Positions 40,925-51,027 of a DNA stretch of 64,000 bases are shown piece by piece. The notes under the pieces are model-generated. The model made no database searches and was not told where the DNA came from. It was given only the letters and a program-made list of their open reading frames with translations. Position numbers and translations under genes: made by a program. The DNA comes from Lineus longissimus (lineage: Eukaryota > Nemertea > Pilidiophora > Heteronemertea > Lineidae). The DNA is taken from positions 4,180,953 to 4,244,952 of the forward strand of contig NC_088324.1 in the NCBI RefSeq assembly GCF_910592395.1, in the 5' to 3' direction. Position 1 is the stretch's first letter, and the number at the start of each line of letters is the position of its first letter.

Positions 40925-43403
40925 CAATTTCGAGATTCTGCGATGATAAGTTGTCATTTGACTAGCGATATTACACGACTGACGATGACTGTCGGTCGGC
41001 GATGGCGTTGTCGCGAACGATCACGTTCATTTTGGTTATACAGAGTCAAGATGACCGATTGGACAAACTGAGACCGCAATTTCGAGATTCTGCGATGATA
41101 AGTTGTCATTCGACTAGAGATATTACACGACTAGCGATGACAGTTGGTCGGTGATGGCGCTCGTCGCGACCGATCACGGTCATTTTGGTTATACAGAGTC
41201 GGGATGAGCGATTGGACAAACTGAGACCACAATTTCAAGATTCTGCGATGATAAGTTGTCATTCGATAGCAATATTACACTACTGGCGATGAAAATCGGT
41301 CGGCGATGGCGCTCGTCGCGACCGATCACGTTCATTTTGGTTATACAGAGTCAAGATGACCGATTGGACAAACTGAGACCGCAATTTCGAGATTCTGCGA
41401 TGATAAGTTTTCATTCGACTGGCAATATTACGCGACTGGCGATGACGGTCAGTCGGCGAAGGCGCTCGTCGCGACCGATCACACTCATTTTGGTTATACA
41501 GAGTCAAGATGCCCAATTGGACAAACTCAGACTGGAATTTCGAGATTCTACGATGATAAGTTCTCGTTCGATAGCGATATTACACGACTGGCGATGAATG
41601 TCGGTCAGAGATGGTGCTCGTCGCGACCGATCACGTTCATTTTGGTTATACAGAGTCAAGATGACCGATTGGACAAACTGAGACCGCAATTTCGAGATTC
41701 TGCGATGATAAGTTGTCATTCGACTAGCGATATTACACGACTGGCGATGACTGTCGGTCGGCGATGGCGTTGTCGCGAACGATCACGTTCATTTTGGTTA
41801 TACAGAGTCAAGATGACCGATTGGACAAACTGAGACCGCAATTTCGAGATTCTGCGATGATAAGTTGTCATTCGACTAGAGATATTACACGACTAGCGAT
41901 GACAGTTGGTCGTTGATGGCGCTCGTCGCGACCGATCACGGTCATTTTGGTTATACAGAGTCGGAATGAGCGATTGGACAAACTGAGACCACAATTTCGA
42001 GATTCTGCGATGATAAGTTGTCATTCGATAGCAAAATTACACGATTGGCGATGAAAGTTGGCCGGAGATGGTGCTCGTCGCGACCGATCACGTTCATTTT
42101 GGTTATACAGAGTCGAGATGACTGATGGACAAACTGAGACCGCAATTTCGAGATTCTGCGATGATAACTTTTCATTCGACTAGCGATATTACACGACTGG
42201 CGATGACGGTCGGTCGGCGATGGCGCTCGTCGCGACCGATCACGCTCATTTTGGTTATACAGAGTCGAGATGCCCGATTGGACAAACTGAGACTGCAATT
42301 TCGAGATTCTACGATGATAAGTTGTCATTCGATAGCGATACTACACGACTTGCGATGACGGTCGGTCGGCGATGGCGGTCGTCGCGACCGATCACGCTCA
42401 TTTTGGTTATACATAGTCGAGATGACCGATGGACAAACTGAGACTGCATTTTCGAGATTCTGTGATGATAAGTTGTCACTCGACTAATGATATAAGACTA
42501 GTGGCGATGAAGGTCGGTCGGCGATGGCGCTCGTCGCGACCGATCACGCTCATTTTGGTTATACAGAGTCGAGATGACTGATGGACAAACTGAGACCGCA
42601 ATTTCGAGATTCTGCGATGATAAGTTTTCATTCGACTAGCGATATTACACGACTGGCGATGACGGTTGGTCGGCGATGGCGCTCGTCGCGACCGATCACG
42701 CTCATTTTGGTTATACAGAGTCGAGATGCCCGATTGGACAAACTGAGACTGCAATTTCGAGATTCTACGATGATAAGTTGTCATTCGATAGCGATATTAC
42801 ACGACTGGCGATGACGGTCGGTCGGCGATGGCGCTCGTCGCGACCGATCACGCTCATTTTGGTTATACAGAGTCAAGATGACCGATTGGACAAACTGAGA
42901 CCGCAATTTCGAGATTCTGCGATGATAAGTTGTCATTCGACTAGAGATATTACACGACTAGCGATGACATTTGGTCGGTGATGGCGCTCGTCGCAACCGA
43001 TCACGCTCATTTTGGTTATACAGAGTCGGAATGAGCGATTGGACAAACTGAGACCACAATTTCGAGATTCTGCGATGATAAGTTGTCATTCGATAGCAAT
43101 ATTACACGACTGGCGATGAAAGTTGGTCGGAGATGGTGCTCGTCGCGACCGATCACGTTCATTTTGGTTATACAGAGTCAAGATGACCGATTGGACAAAT
43201 TGAGACTGCAATTTCGAGATTCTGCGATGATAAGTTGTCATTCTACGTGCAATATTACACGACATGCGATGACGGTCGGTCGGCGATGGCGCTCGTCGCG
43301 ACCGATCACGCTCATTTTGGTTATACAGAGTCGAGATGACCGATGGACAAACTGAGACGGCATTTTCGAGATTCTGTGATGATAAGTTGTCACTCGACTA
43401 ACG

Positions 43404-43411
43404 ATATAAGA
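43404..43411 (+). repeat. Target-site duplication, left copy (ATATAAGA)
   Basis: ATATAAGA, the 8 bp of the F monomer immediately before the foldback element. It is repeated exactly at 44517-44524. Confidence 0.93.
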
Positions 43412-43419
43412 GGTTCATG

Positions 43420-43790
43420 CCCATTTCGCCTTGTCTTTTTTCGCCTTTTCCCATTTTGCCTTTAAAAAATATACATTTCGCCTTCTCCTATTTCGCCTTT
43501 TCCAATTTTGCCTCTTCCCAATCCGCCTTATTCTATCTCGCCTTTGTCTTTTTTCGCCTTTTCATTTTTCGCCTTATGCTATTTTGCCTCTGTTTTATCT
43601 TGCCTTATCACAAGTTGCCTTATCCATTCTTGCCTTCGTCTCAGTTTGCCATTGTCTTAATCTGCCTTCTCCTATTTCACCTTGTCCTAATTTACCTTTG
43701 TCCTAATTCGCCTTCATCCTATCTCGCCTTTACCTGCCCCGCCTTTGTATTATTTCGCCTTCTTCCCATTTCGCCTTCTTCCTACTTTGC
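43420..43790 (+). repeat. Left arm of foldback element: ~23 degenerate 15-bp repeats
   Basis: Pyrimidine-rich strand with about 23 units of the form (A/T)TTTCGCCTTNTCC, with CGCCTT often replaced by TGCCTT or TGCCTC. One stretch with TTTAAAAAATATAC interrupts the pattern near 43452. It is complementary in motif to the right arm, so it could form a long imperfect hairpin. Confidence 0.9.
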
Positions 43791-44184
43791 AACAAACTTA
43801 TTGGTGTCTTTACCCATGTTTGTTGAGTTAATCTTTCATATGAAAGTGTCTTCAACAGTGTTGAAGGGCTTCTAGGGTCCATTCGGGGGTACCCGCAACC
43901 AAAACCCGGTGGACATTGCCGAAATTACAAGTGTAGATAACTTCTCAGCCATTATAGTCATATTACATTACATACCATATTACAAAATACTTTTGTCTCT
44001 TTTACCCATGTTTTACCCATGTTTGTGGGGCCAATCTTTCATATAAGAGTGTTTCCACGAATTATGTTTTGGTACCCTACCCAAGGCTGTTGCTTAATTA
44101 CCAATATTTTCGAATCTTCATAACTTCTGAACCATCTACATGACGTAAGCTTACATGTATCTCCAAAACCAACTTTTGGATTGA
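43791..44184. mobile_element. Central region of foldback element with internal direct repeat
   Basis: About 394 bp with no similarity to the satellite and no open frame worth reporting. It contains two diverged direct copies of a ~55-bp block, at about 43806-43857 and 43995-44056, each with ACCCATGTTTGT and AATCTTTCATAT followed by AGTGT. The second copy carries a small internal duplication of TTTTACCCATG. The block may be a remnant of an inner arm or a regulatory region; I cannot tell which. Confidence 0.75.
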
Positions 44185-44510
44185 TAAAAGGCGAGGTGAG
44201 ATATGGCGAAACGGGAGAAGGCAAAATGGGAAGAAGGCGAATTGACATAAAGGTCAATCAAGAAAAGGCAAGATGAGATAAGGCAGGATGGAACCAAGGC
44301 AGAATAGGACAAAGGCGAAATAAGAAAAGGCAAACTAGGATGAGGCAAGATGAGAGGAAGGCGAGTTAGGAAGAAGGCCAATTGGAACAAAGGCGAGATA
44401 AGACGATGGCGAAATCGTAGAAGGCGAATTGAGAAAAGGCAAGTTAGGAGAAGGCTAAATGGGAGAAGGCAAAATTGGATAAGGCGAATAAGGTTAAGGC
44501 GGAATGGGCA
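44185..44510 (-). repeat. Right arm of foldback element: ~21 degenerate 15-bp repeats (inverted)
   Basis: Purine-rich strand with about 21 units of the form GAGAAGGCGAAATNGG, the reverse complement of the left-arm unit. It is slightly shorter than the left arm (about 326 against 371 bp), and individual units are not paired one-to-one. The arms therefore look like two independently diverging tandem arrays rather than a perfect inverted repeat. Confidence 0.9.
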
Positions 44511-44516
44511 GATACC

Positions 44517-44524
44517 ATATAAGA
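44517..44524 (+). repeat. Target-site duplication, right copy (ATATAAGA)
   Basis: Exact match to 43404-43411. The interrupted F monomer continues from here with CTAGTGGCGATGACGG. Confidence 0.93.
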
Positions 44525-45387
44525 CTAGTGGCGATGACGGTCAGTTGGCGATGGCGCTCGTCGCGACCGATCACGCTCATTTTGGTTATTCAGAGTCGAG
44601 ATGACTGATGGACAAACTGAGACCACATTTTCGAGATTCTGCGATGATAAGTTTTCATTCGACTAGCGATATTACACGACTGGCGATGACGGTCGGTCGG
44701 CGATGGCGCTCGTCGCGACCGATCACGCTCATTTTGGTTATACAGAGTCGAGATGCCTGATTGGACAAACTGAGACTGCAATTTCGAGATTCTACGATGA
44801 TAAGTTGTCGTTCGATAGCGATATTACACGACTGGCGATGAATGTCGGTCAGAGATGGTGCGCGTCGCGACCGATCACGTTCATTTTGGTTATACAGAGT
44901 CAAGATGACCGATTGGACAAACTGAGACCGCAATTTCGAGATTCTGCGATGATAAGTTGTCATTCGACTAGCGATATTACACGACTGGCGATGACTGTCG
45001 GTCGGCGATGGCGTTGTCGCGAACGATCACGTTCATTTTGGTTATACAGAGTCAAGATGACTGATTGGACAAACTGAGACCGCAATTTCGAGATTCTGCG
45101 ATGATAAGTTGTCATTCGACTAGAGATATTACACGACTAGCGATGACAGTTGGTCGGTGATGGCGCTCGTCGCGACCGATCACGGTCATTTTGGTTATAC
45201 AGAGTCGGGATGAGCGATTGGACAAACTGAGACCACAATTTCAAGATTCTGCGATGATAAGTTGTCATTCGATAGCAATATTACACTACTGGCGATGAAA
45301 ATCGGTCGGCGATGGCGCTCGTCGCGACCGATCACGTTCATTTTGGTTATACAGAGTCAAGATAACCGATTGGACAAACTGAGACCG

Positions 45388-45404
45388 CAATTTCGAGATT
45401 CTCC
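45388..45404 (+). other. Junction of the ~17.5-kb tandem duplication
   Basis: Upstream the sequence is the D' type with the rare AGATAACCGATTGG, matching 61500-61533 at offset 16,146. From TTCTCCGATG at 45401 it is the E type with the rare TACAAGACTTGCG, matching 27835 onward at offset 17,553. The switch lies in CAATTTCGAGATTCT, common to both partners, and keeps monomer register exactly. Confidence 0.86.
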
Positions 45405-45844
45405 GATGATAAGTTGTCATTCTACGTGCAATATTACAAGACTTGCGATGACGGTCGGTCGGCGATGGCACTCGTCGCGACCGATCACGCTCATTTTGGT
45501 TATACAGAGTCGAGATGACCGATGGACAAACTGAGACTGCATTTTCGAGATTCTGTGATGATAAGTTGTCACTCGACTAATGATATAAGACTAGTGGCGA
45601 TGAAGGTCGGTCGACGATGGCGCTCGTCGCGACCGATCACGCTCATTTTGGTTATACAGAGTCGAGATGACTGATGGACAAACTGAGACCGCAATTTCGA
45701 GATTCTGCGATGATAAGTTTTCATTCGACTAGCGATATTACACGACTGGCGATGACGGTCGGTCGGCGATGGCGCTCGTCGCGACCGATCACGCTCATTT
45801 TGGTTATACAGAGTCGAGATGCCCGATTGGACAAACTGAGACTG

Positions 45845-45997
45845 CAATTTCGAGATTCTACGATGATAAGTTTTCATTCGACTAGCGATATTACACGACT
45901 GGCGATGACGGTCGGTCGGCGATGGCGTTCGTCGCGACCGATCACGCTCATTTTGGTTATACAGAGTCGAGATGCCCGATTGGACAAACTGAGACTG
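45845..45997 (+). repeat. Chimeric A/G monomer, extra in right copy
   Basis: Begins like A (ATTCTACGATGATAAG) and continues like G (TTTTCATTCGACTAGCG), so two G-like monomers lie in tandem before the next A at 45998. It accounts for the change in offset from 17,553 to 17,706 between the two large copies. Confidence 0.86.
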
Positions 45998-47367
45998 CAA
46001 TTTCGAGATTCTACGATGATAAGTTGTCATTCGATAGCGATATTACACGACTGGCGATGAATGTCGGTCGGAGATGGTGCGCGTCGCGACCGATCCCGTT
46101 CATTTTGGTTATACAGAGTCAAGATGACCGATTGGACAAACTGAGACCGCAATTTCGAGATTCTGCGATGATAAGTTGTCATTCGACTAGAGATATTACA
46201 CGACTAGCGATGACAGTTGGTCGGTGATGGCGCTCGTCGCGACCGATCACGCTCATTTTGGTTATACAGAGTCGGAATGAGCGATTGGACAAACTGAGAC
46301 CACAATTTCGAGATTCTGCAATGATAAGTTGTCATTCGATAGCAATATTACACGACTGGCGATGAAAGTTGGTCGGAGATGGTGCTCGTCGCGACCGATC
46401 ACGTTCATTTTGGTTATACAGAGTCAAGATGACCGATTGGACAAATTGAGACTGCAATTTCGAGATTCTGCGATGATAAGTTGTCATTCTACGTGCAATA
46501 TTACACGACTTGCGATGATGGTCGGTCGGCGATGGCGCTCGTCGCGACCGATCACGCTCATTTTGGTTATACAGTGTCGAGATGACCGATGGACAAACTG
46601 AGACTGCATTTTCGAGATTCTGTGATGATAAGTTGTCACTCGACTATTGATATAAGACTAGTGGCGATGACGGTCGGTTGGCGATGGCGCTCGTCGCGAC
46701 CGATCACGCTCATTTTGGTTATTCAGAGTCGAGATGACTGATGGACAAACTGAGACCACATTTTCGAGATTCTGCGATGATAAGTTGTCACTCTACTAGA
46801 GATATTACATGACTGGCGATGACAGTCGGTCGGTGATGGCGCTCGTCGCGACCGATCACGTTCATTTTGGTTATACGGAGTCGGGATGAGCGATTGGACA
46901 AACTGAGACCACAATTTCGAGATTCTGCAATGATAAGCTGTCATTCGATAGCAATATTACACTACTGGCGATGAAAGTCGGTCGGCGATGGCGCTCGTCG
47001 CGACCGATCATGCTCATTTTGGTTATACAGACTCAAGATGACCGATTGGACAAACTGAGACCGCAATTTCGAGATTCTGCGATGATAAGTTGTCATTCGA
47101 CTAGCGATATTACACGACTGGCGATGACGGTCGGTCGGCGATGGCGCTTGTCGCGACCGATCACGCTCATTTTGGTTATACAGAGTCGAGATGCCCGATT
47201 GGACAAACTGAGACTGCAATTTCGAGATTCTGCGATGATAAGTTGTCATTCGATAGCGATATTACACGACTGGCGATGAAAGTCGGTCGGAAATGGCGCT
47301 CGTCGTGACCGATCACGCTCATTTTGGTTATACAGAGTCGAGATGACCGATGGACAAACTTAGACTG

Positions 47368-47672
47368 CATTTTCGAGATTCTGTGATGATAAGTTGTCAC
47401 TCGACTAACGACATAAGACTGCTGGCGATGATTGTCAGTCGGCAATGGCGCTTGTCGTGATCGATCAAGCTAATTTTGGTTTTTCAGAGTCGAGATGCCC
47501 GATTGGACAAACTGAGACCGCAATTTTGAGAGTCTGCGACGAGAAGTTGTAATTCAACTAACGATATAAGACTACTGGCGATGACGGTCGGTCGGCGATG
47601 GCGCTCGTCGCGACCCATCACGCTCATTTTGGTTATACAGAGTCGAGATGACTGATGGACAAACTGAGACCA
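47368..47672 (+). repeat. Divergent I-H dimer
   Basis: Right-copy counterpart of 29662-29966. Nearly identical; GACCCATCACG at about 47613 is a private change in the H monomer. Confidence 0.87.
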
Positions 47673-48282
47673 CATTTTCGAGATTCTGCGATGATAAGTT
47701 GTCACTCAACTAGAGATATTACACGACTGGCGATGACGGTCGGTCGGCGATGGCGCTCGTCGCGACTGATCACGTTCATTTTGGTTATACAGAGTCGGGA
47801 TGAGCGATTGGACAAACTGAGACCACAATTTCGAGATTCTGCGATGATAAGCTGTCATTTAATAGCATTATTACACTACTGGCGATGAAAGTCGGTCGGC
47901 GATGGCGCTCGCCGCGACCGATCACGCTCATTTTGGTTATACAGAGTCGAGATGCCCGATTGGACAAACTGAGACCGCAATTTTGAGATTCTGCGATGAT
48001 AAGTTGTCACTCAACTAGAGATATTACACGACTGGCGATTACGATCGGTCAGCGATGGCGCTCGTTGCGACCGATCACGCTCATTTTGGTTATGCAGAGT
48101 CGGGATGAGCGATTGGACAAACTGAGACCACAATTTCGTGATTCTGCGATGATAAGTTGTCATTCGATAGCAATATTACACTACTGGCAATGAAAATCGG
48201 TCGGCGATGGCGCTCGTCGCGACCGATCACGCTCATTTTGGTTATACAGAGTCGAGATAACCGAATAGACACACTCGGACCA

Positions 48283-48588
48283 CAATTTCGAGATTCAGCG
48301 ATGATAAGTTGTCATTTGACTAACGATATAAGACTACTGGCGATGATTGTCAGTCGGCGATGGCGCTTGTCGTGATCGATCAAGCTAATTTTGGTTTTTC
48401 AGAGTCGAGATGCCCGATTGGACAAACTGAGACCGCAATTTTGAGAGTCTGCGACAAGAAGTTGTCATTCAACTAACGATATAAGACTACTGGCGATGAC
48501 GGTCGGTCGGCGATGGCGCTTGTCGCGACCGATCACGCTCATTTTGGTTATACAGAGTCGAGATGCCCGATTGGACAAACTGAGACTG
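48283..48588 (+). repeat. Divergent I'-H dimer, second subtype
   Basis: Right-copy counterpart of 30577-30882, sharing the GCGACAAGAAG variant and the preceding GATAACCGAATAGACAC. Confidence 0.86.
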
Positions 48589-49197
48589 CAATTTCGAGAT
48601 TCTGCGATGATAAGTTGTCTTTCGATAGCGATATTACACGACTGGCGATGAAAGTCGGTCGGAAATGGCGCTCGTCGCGACCGATCACGCTCATTTTGGT
48701 TATACAGAGTCAAGATGACCGATTGGACAAATTGAGACTGCAATTTCGAGATTCTGCGATGATAAGTTGTCATTCTACGTGCAATATTACACGACTTGCG
48801 ATGATGGTCGGTCGGCGATGGCGCTCGTCGCGACCGATCACGCTCATTTTGGTTATACAGAGTCGAGATGACCGATGGACAAACTGAGACTGCATTTTCG
48901 AGATTCTGTGATGATAAGTTGTCACTCGACTAAAGATATAAGACTAGTTGCGATGACGGTCGGTCGGCGATGGCGCTCGTCGCGACCGATCACGCTCATT
49001 TTGGTTATACAGAGTCGAGATGACTGATGGACAAACTGAGACCGCAATTTCGAGATTCTGCGATGATAAGTTTTCATTCGACTAGCGATATTACACGACT
49101 GGCGATGAGGGTCGGTCGGCGATGGCGCTCGTCGTGACCGATCACGCTCATTTTGGTTATACAGAGTCGAGATGCCCGATTGGACAAACTGAGACTG

Positions 49198-51027
49198 CAA
49201 TTTCGAGATTCTACGATGATAAGTTGTCGTTCGATAGCGATATTACACGACTGGCGATGAATGTCGGTCGGAGATGGTGCGCGTCGCGACCGATCACGTT
49301 CATTTTGGTTATACAGAGTCAAGATGACCAATTGGACAAATTGAGACCGCAATTTCGAGATTCTGCGATGATAAGTTGTCATTCGACTAGCGATATTACA
49401 CGACTGGCGATGACTGTCGGTCGACGATGGCGTTGTCGCGAACGATCACGTTCATTTTGGTTATACAGAGTCAAGATGACCGATTGGACAAACTGAGACC
49501 GCAATTTCGAGATTCTGCGATGATAAGTTGTCATTCGACTAGAGATAATACACGACTAGCGATGACAGTTGGTCGGTGATGGCGCTCGTCGCGACCGATC
49601 ACGGTCATTTTGGTTATACAGAGTCGGAATGAGCGATTGGACAAACTGAGACCACAATTTCGAGATTCTGCGATGATAAGTTGTCATTCGATAGCAATAT
49701 TACACGACTGGCGATGAAAGTTGGTCGGAGATGGTGCTCGTCGCGACCGATCACGTTCATTTTGGTTATACAGAGTCAAGATGACCGATTGGACAAATTG
49801 AGACTGCAATTTCGAGATTCTGCGATGATAAGTTGTCATTCTACGTGCAATATTACACGACTTGCCGATGACGGTCGGTCAGCGATGGCGCTCGTCGCGA
49901 CCGATCACGCTCATTTTGGTTATACAGAGTCGAGATGACTGATGGACAAACTGAGACCGCAATTTCGAGATTCTGCGATGATAAGTTTTCATTCGACTAG
50001 CGATATTACACGACTGGCGATGAGGGTCGGTCGGCGATGGCGCTCGTCGTGACCGATCACGCTCATTTTGGTTATACAGAGTCGAGATGCCCGATTGGAC
50101 AAACTGAGACTGCAATTTCGAGATTCTACGATGATAAGTTGTCGTTCGATAGCGATATTACACGACTGGCGATGAATGTCGGTCGGAGATGGTGCGCGTC
50201 GCGACCGATCACGTTCATTTTGGTTATACAGAGTCAAGATGACCAATTGGACAAATTGAGACCGCAATTTCGAGATTCTGCGATGATAAGTTGTCATTCG
50301 ACTAGCGATATTACACGACTGGCGATGACTGTCGGTCGACGATGGCGTTGTCGCGAACGATCACGTTCATTTTGGTTATACAGAGTCAAGATGACCGATT
50401 GGACAAACTGAGACCGCAATTTCGAGATTCTGCGATGATAAGTTGTCATTCGACTAGAGATAATACACGACTAGCGATGACAGTTGGTCGGTGATGGCGC
50501 TCGTCGCGACCGATCACGGTCATTTTGGTTATACAGAGTCGGAATGAGCGATTGGACAAACTGAGACCACAATTTCGAGATTCTGCGATGATAAGTTGTC
50601 ATTCGATAGCAATATTACACGACTGGCGATGAAAGTTGGTCGGAGATGGTGCTCGTCGCGACCGATCACGTTCATTTTGGTTATACAGAGTCAAGATGAC
50701 CGATTGGACAAATTGAGACTGCAATTTCGAGATTCTGCGATGATAAGTTGTCATTCTACGTGCAATATTACACGACTTGCCGATGACGGTCGGTCAGCGA
50801 TGGCGCTCGTCGCGACCGATCACGCTCATTTTGGTTATACAGAGTCGAGATGACTGATGGACAAACTGAGACCGCAATTTCGAGATTCTGCGATGATAAG
50901 TTTTCATTCGACTAGCGATATTACACGACTGGCGATGAGGGTCGGTCGGCGATGGCGCTCGTCGTGACCGATCACGCTCATTTTGGTTATACAGAGTCGA
51001 GATGCCCGATTGGACAAACTGAGACTG
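49198..51027 (+). repeat. Two tandem 915-bp modules A-B-C-D-E-G
   Basis: A monomers at 49198, 50113 and 51028. Each module carries E with ACTTGCCGATGACGG and GGTCAGCGATGG, followed by G with GATGAGGGTCGG and CGTCGTGACC. I noticed no difference between the two modules. The left large copy has one such module (31492-32406). Confidence 0.87.

Larger units (their letters stand above)
1..43403 (+). repeat. Satellite array, left segment (about 152-bp monomer)
   Basis: Continuous head-to-tail tandem repeat. Counting each monomer from the recurring CAATTTCGAGATTCT, starts fall at 1, 153, 305, 458, 610, 762, 915 and so on, a step of 151-153 bp. Near-constant motifs in every copy include GATGATAAGTTGTC, CGTCGCGACCGATCACG, CATTTTGGTTATACAGAG and GATTGGACAAACTGAGAC. 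No copy is inverted in this segment. The monomer contains the 8-bp palindrome GTCGCGAC and roughly 16 CpG dinucleotides. There is no credible gene anywhere in the segment: open frames simply recur at monomer spacing in several frames and on both strands. Function is unknown; a centromeric, pericentromeric or other heterochromatic location is inference. Confidence 0.98.
43412..44516. mobile_element. Foldback-type non-autonomous transposon (1,105 bp)
   Basis: The element splits an F monomer and is flanked by the exact 8-bp direct repeat ATATAAGA. Its ends form an imperfect terminal inverted repeat: the left end reads GGTTCATGCCCATTTCGCC; the reverse complement of the right end reads GGTATCTGCCCATTCCGCC. 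The two arms (about 43420-43790 and 44185-44510) are tandem runs of a degenerate ~15-bp unit around TTTCGCCTTNTCC, inverted relative to each other. The roughly 394-bp centre is unrelated to the satellite. There is no transposase: the only long open frames are artefacts of the pyrimidine-rich arm. An 8-bp duplication fits hAT, P, Merlin or foldback groups. Arms of 15-bp tandem repeats resemble the sea urchin TU foldback class as I remember it. Family assignment is uncertain; mobility is strongly supported by the empty site at 60663-60670. Confidence 0.92.
27835..45387 (+). repeat. Left copy of the ~17.5-kb tandem duplication
   Basis: This 17,553-bp block is followed directly by a second copy starting at 45388. 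Co-linear matches run at offset 17,553 from the start, 17,706 from about 46.0 kb, 18,621 around 33.07 kb, 16,345 and 18,934 around 35.4-39.1 kb, 17,259 to the foldback element, and 16,146 after it. Each offset change is explained by a local gain or loss of whole monomers, or by the element itself. Markers shared with the right copy include TACAAGACTTGCG, CGACCGATCCCGTTC, GACTATTGATATAAG, GTTCATTTGGTTATAC and AGATAACCGATTGG. Confidence 0.85.

Noticed and set aside
1-43403. CRISPR array, because of regular repetition.
   Set aside because: The whole 152-bp period is repeated; there are no short repeats separated by unique spacers, and no cas genes.
43403-43411. A 9-bp target duplication, as for Mutator-like elements.
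   Set aside because: The base before ATATAAGA is g on the left (43403) and c on the right (44516), and extending further breaks the terminal GGT...ACC inverted ends. Eight bases fit best.
43417-43875. 152-codon open frame rich in Phe, Leu, Pro and Ser, which looks like membrane segments.
   Set aside because: It is the translation of the pyrimidine-rich 15-bp repeats in the left arm of the foldback element. Hydrophobicity follows from TTC, TTT, CTT and CCT codons, and it runs on without change into the non-repeat core.
44039-44390. Reverse-strand open frames of 72 and 79 codons across the right arm of the element, considered as a transposase remnant.
   Set aside because: They too are translations of the inverted pyrimidine-rich repeats, with no DDE-type or zinc-finger motif visible.
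43412-44516. Insertion as a processed retrocopy, SINE or LTR element.
   Set aside because: No poly-A tail, LTR, tRNA-derived head or primer-binding site. Instead there are inverted termini and an 8-bp target duplication, as for a DNA element.
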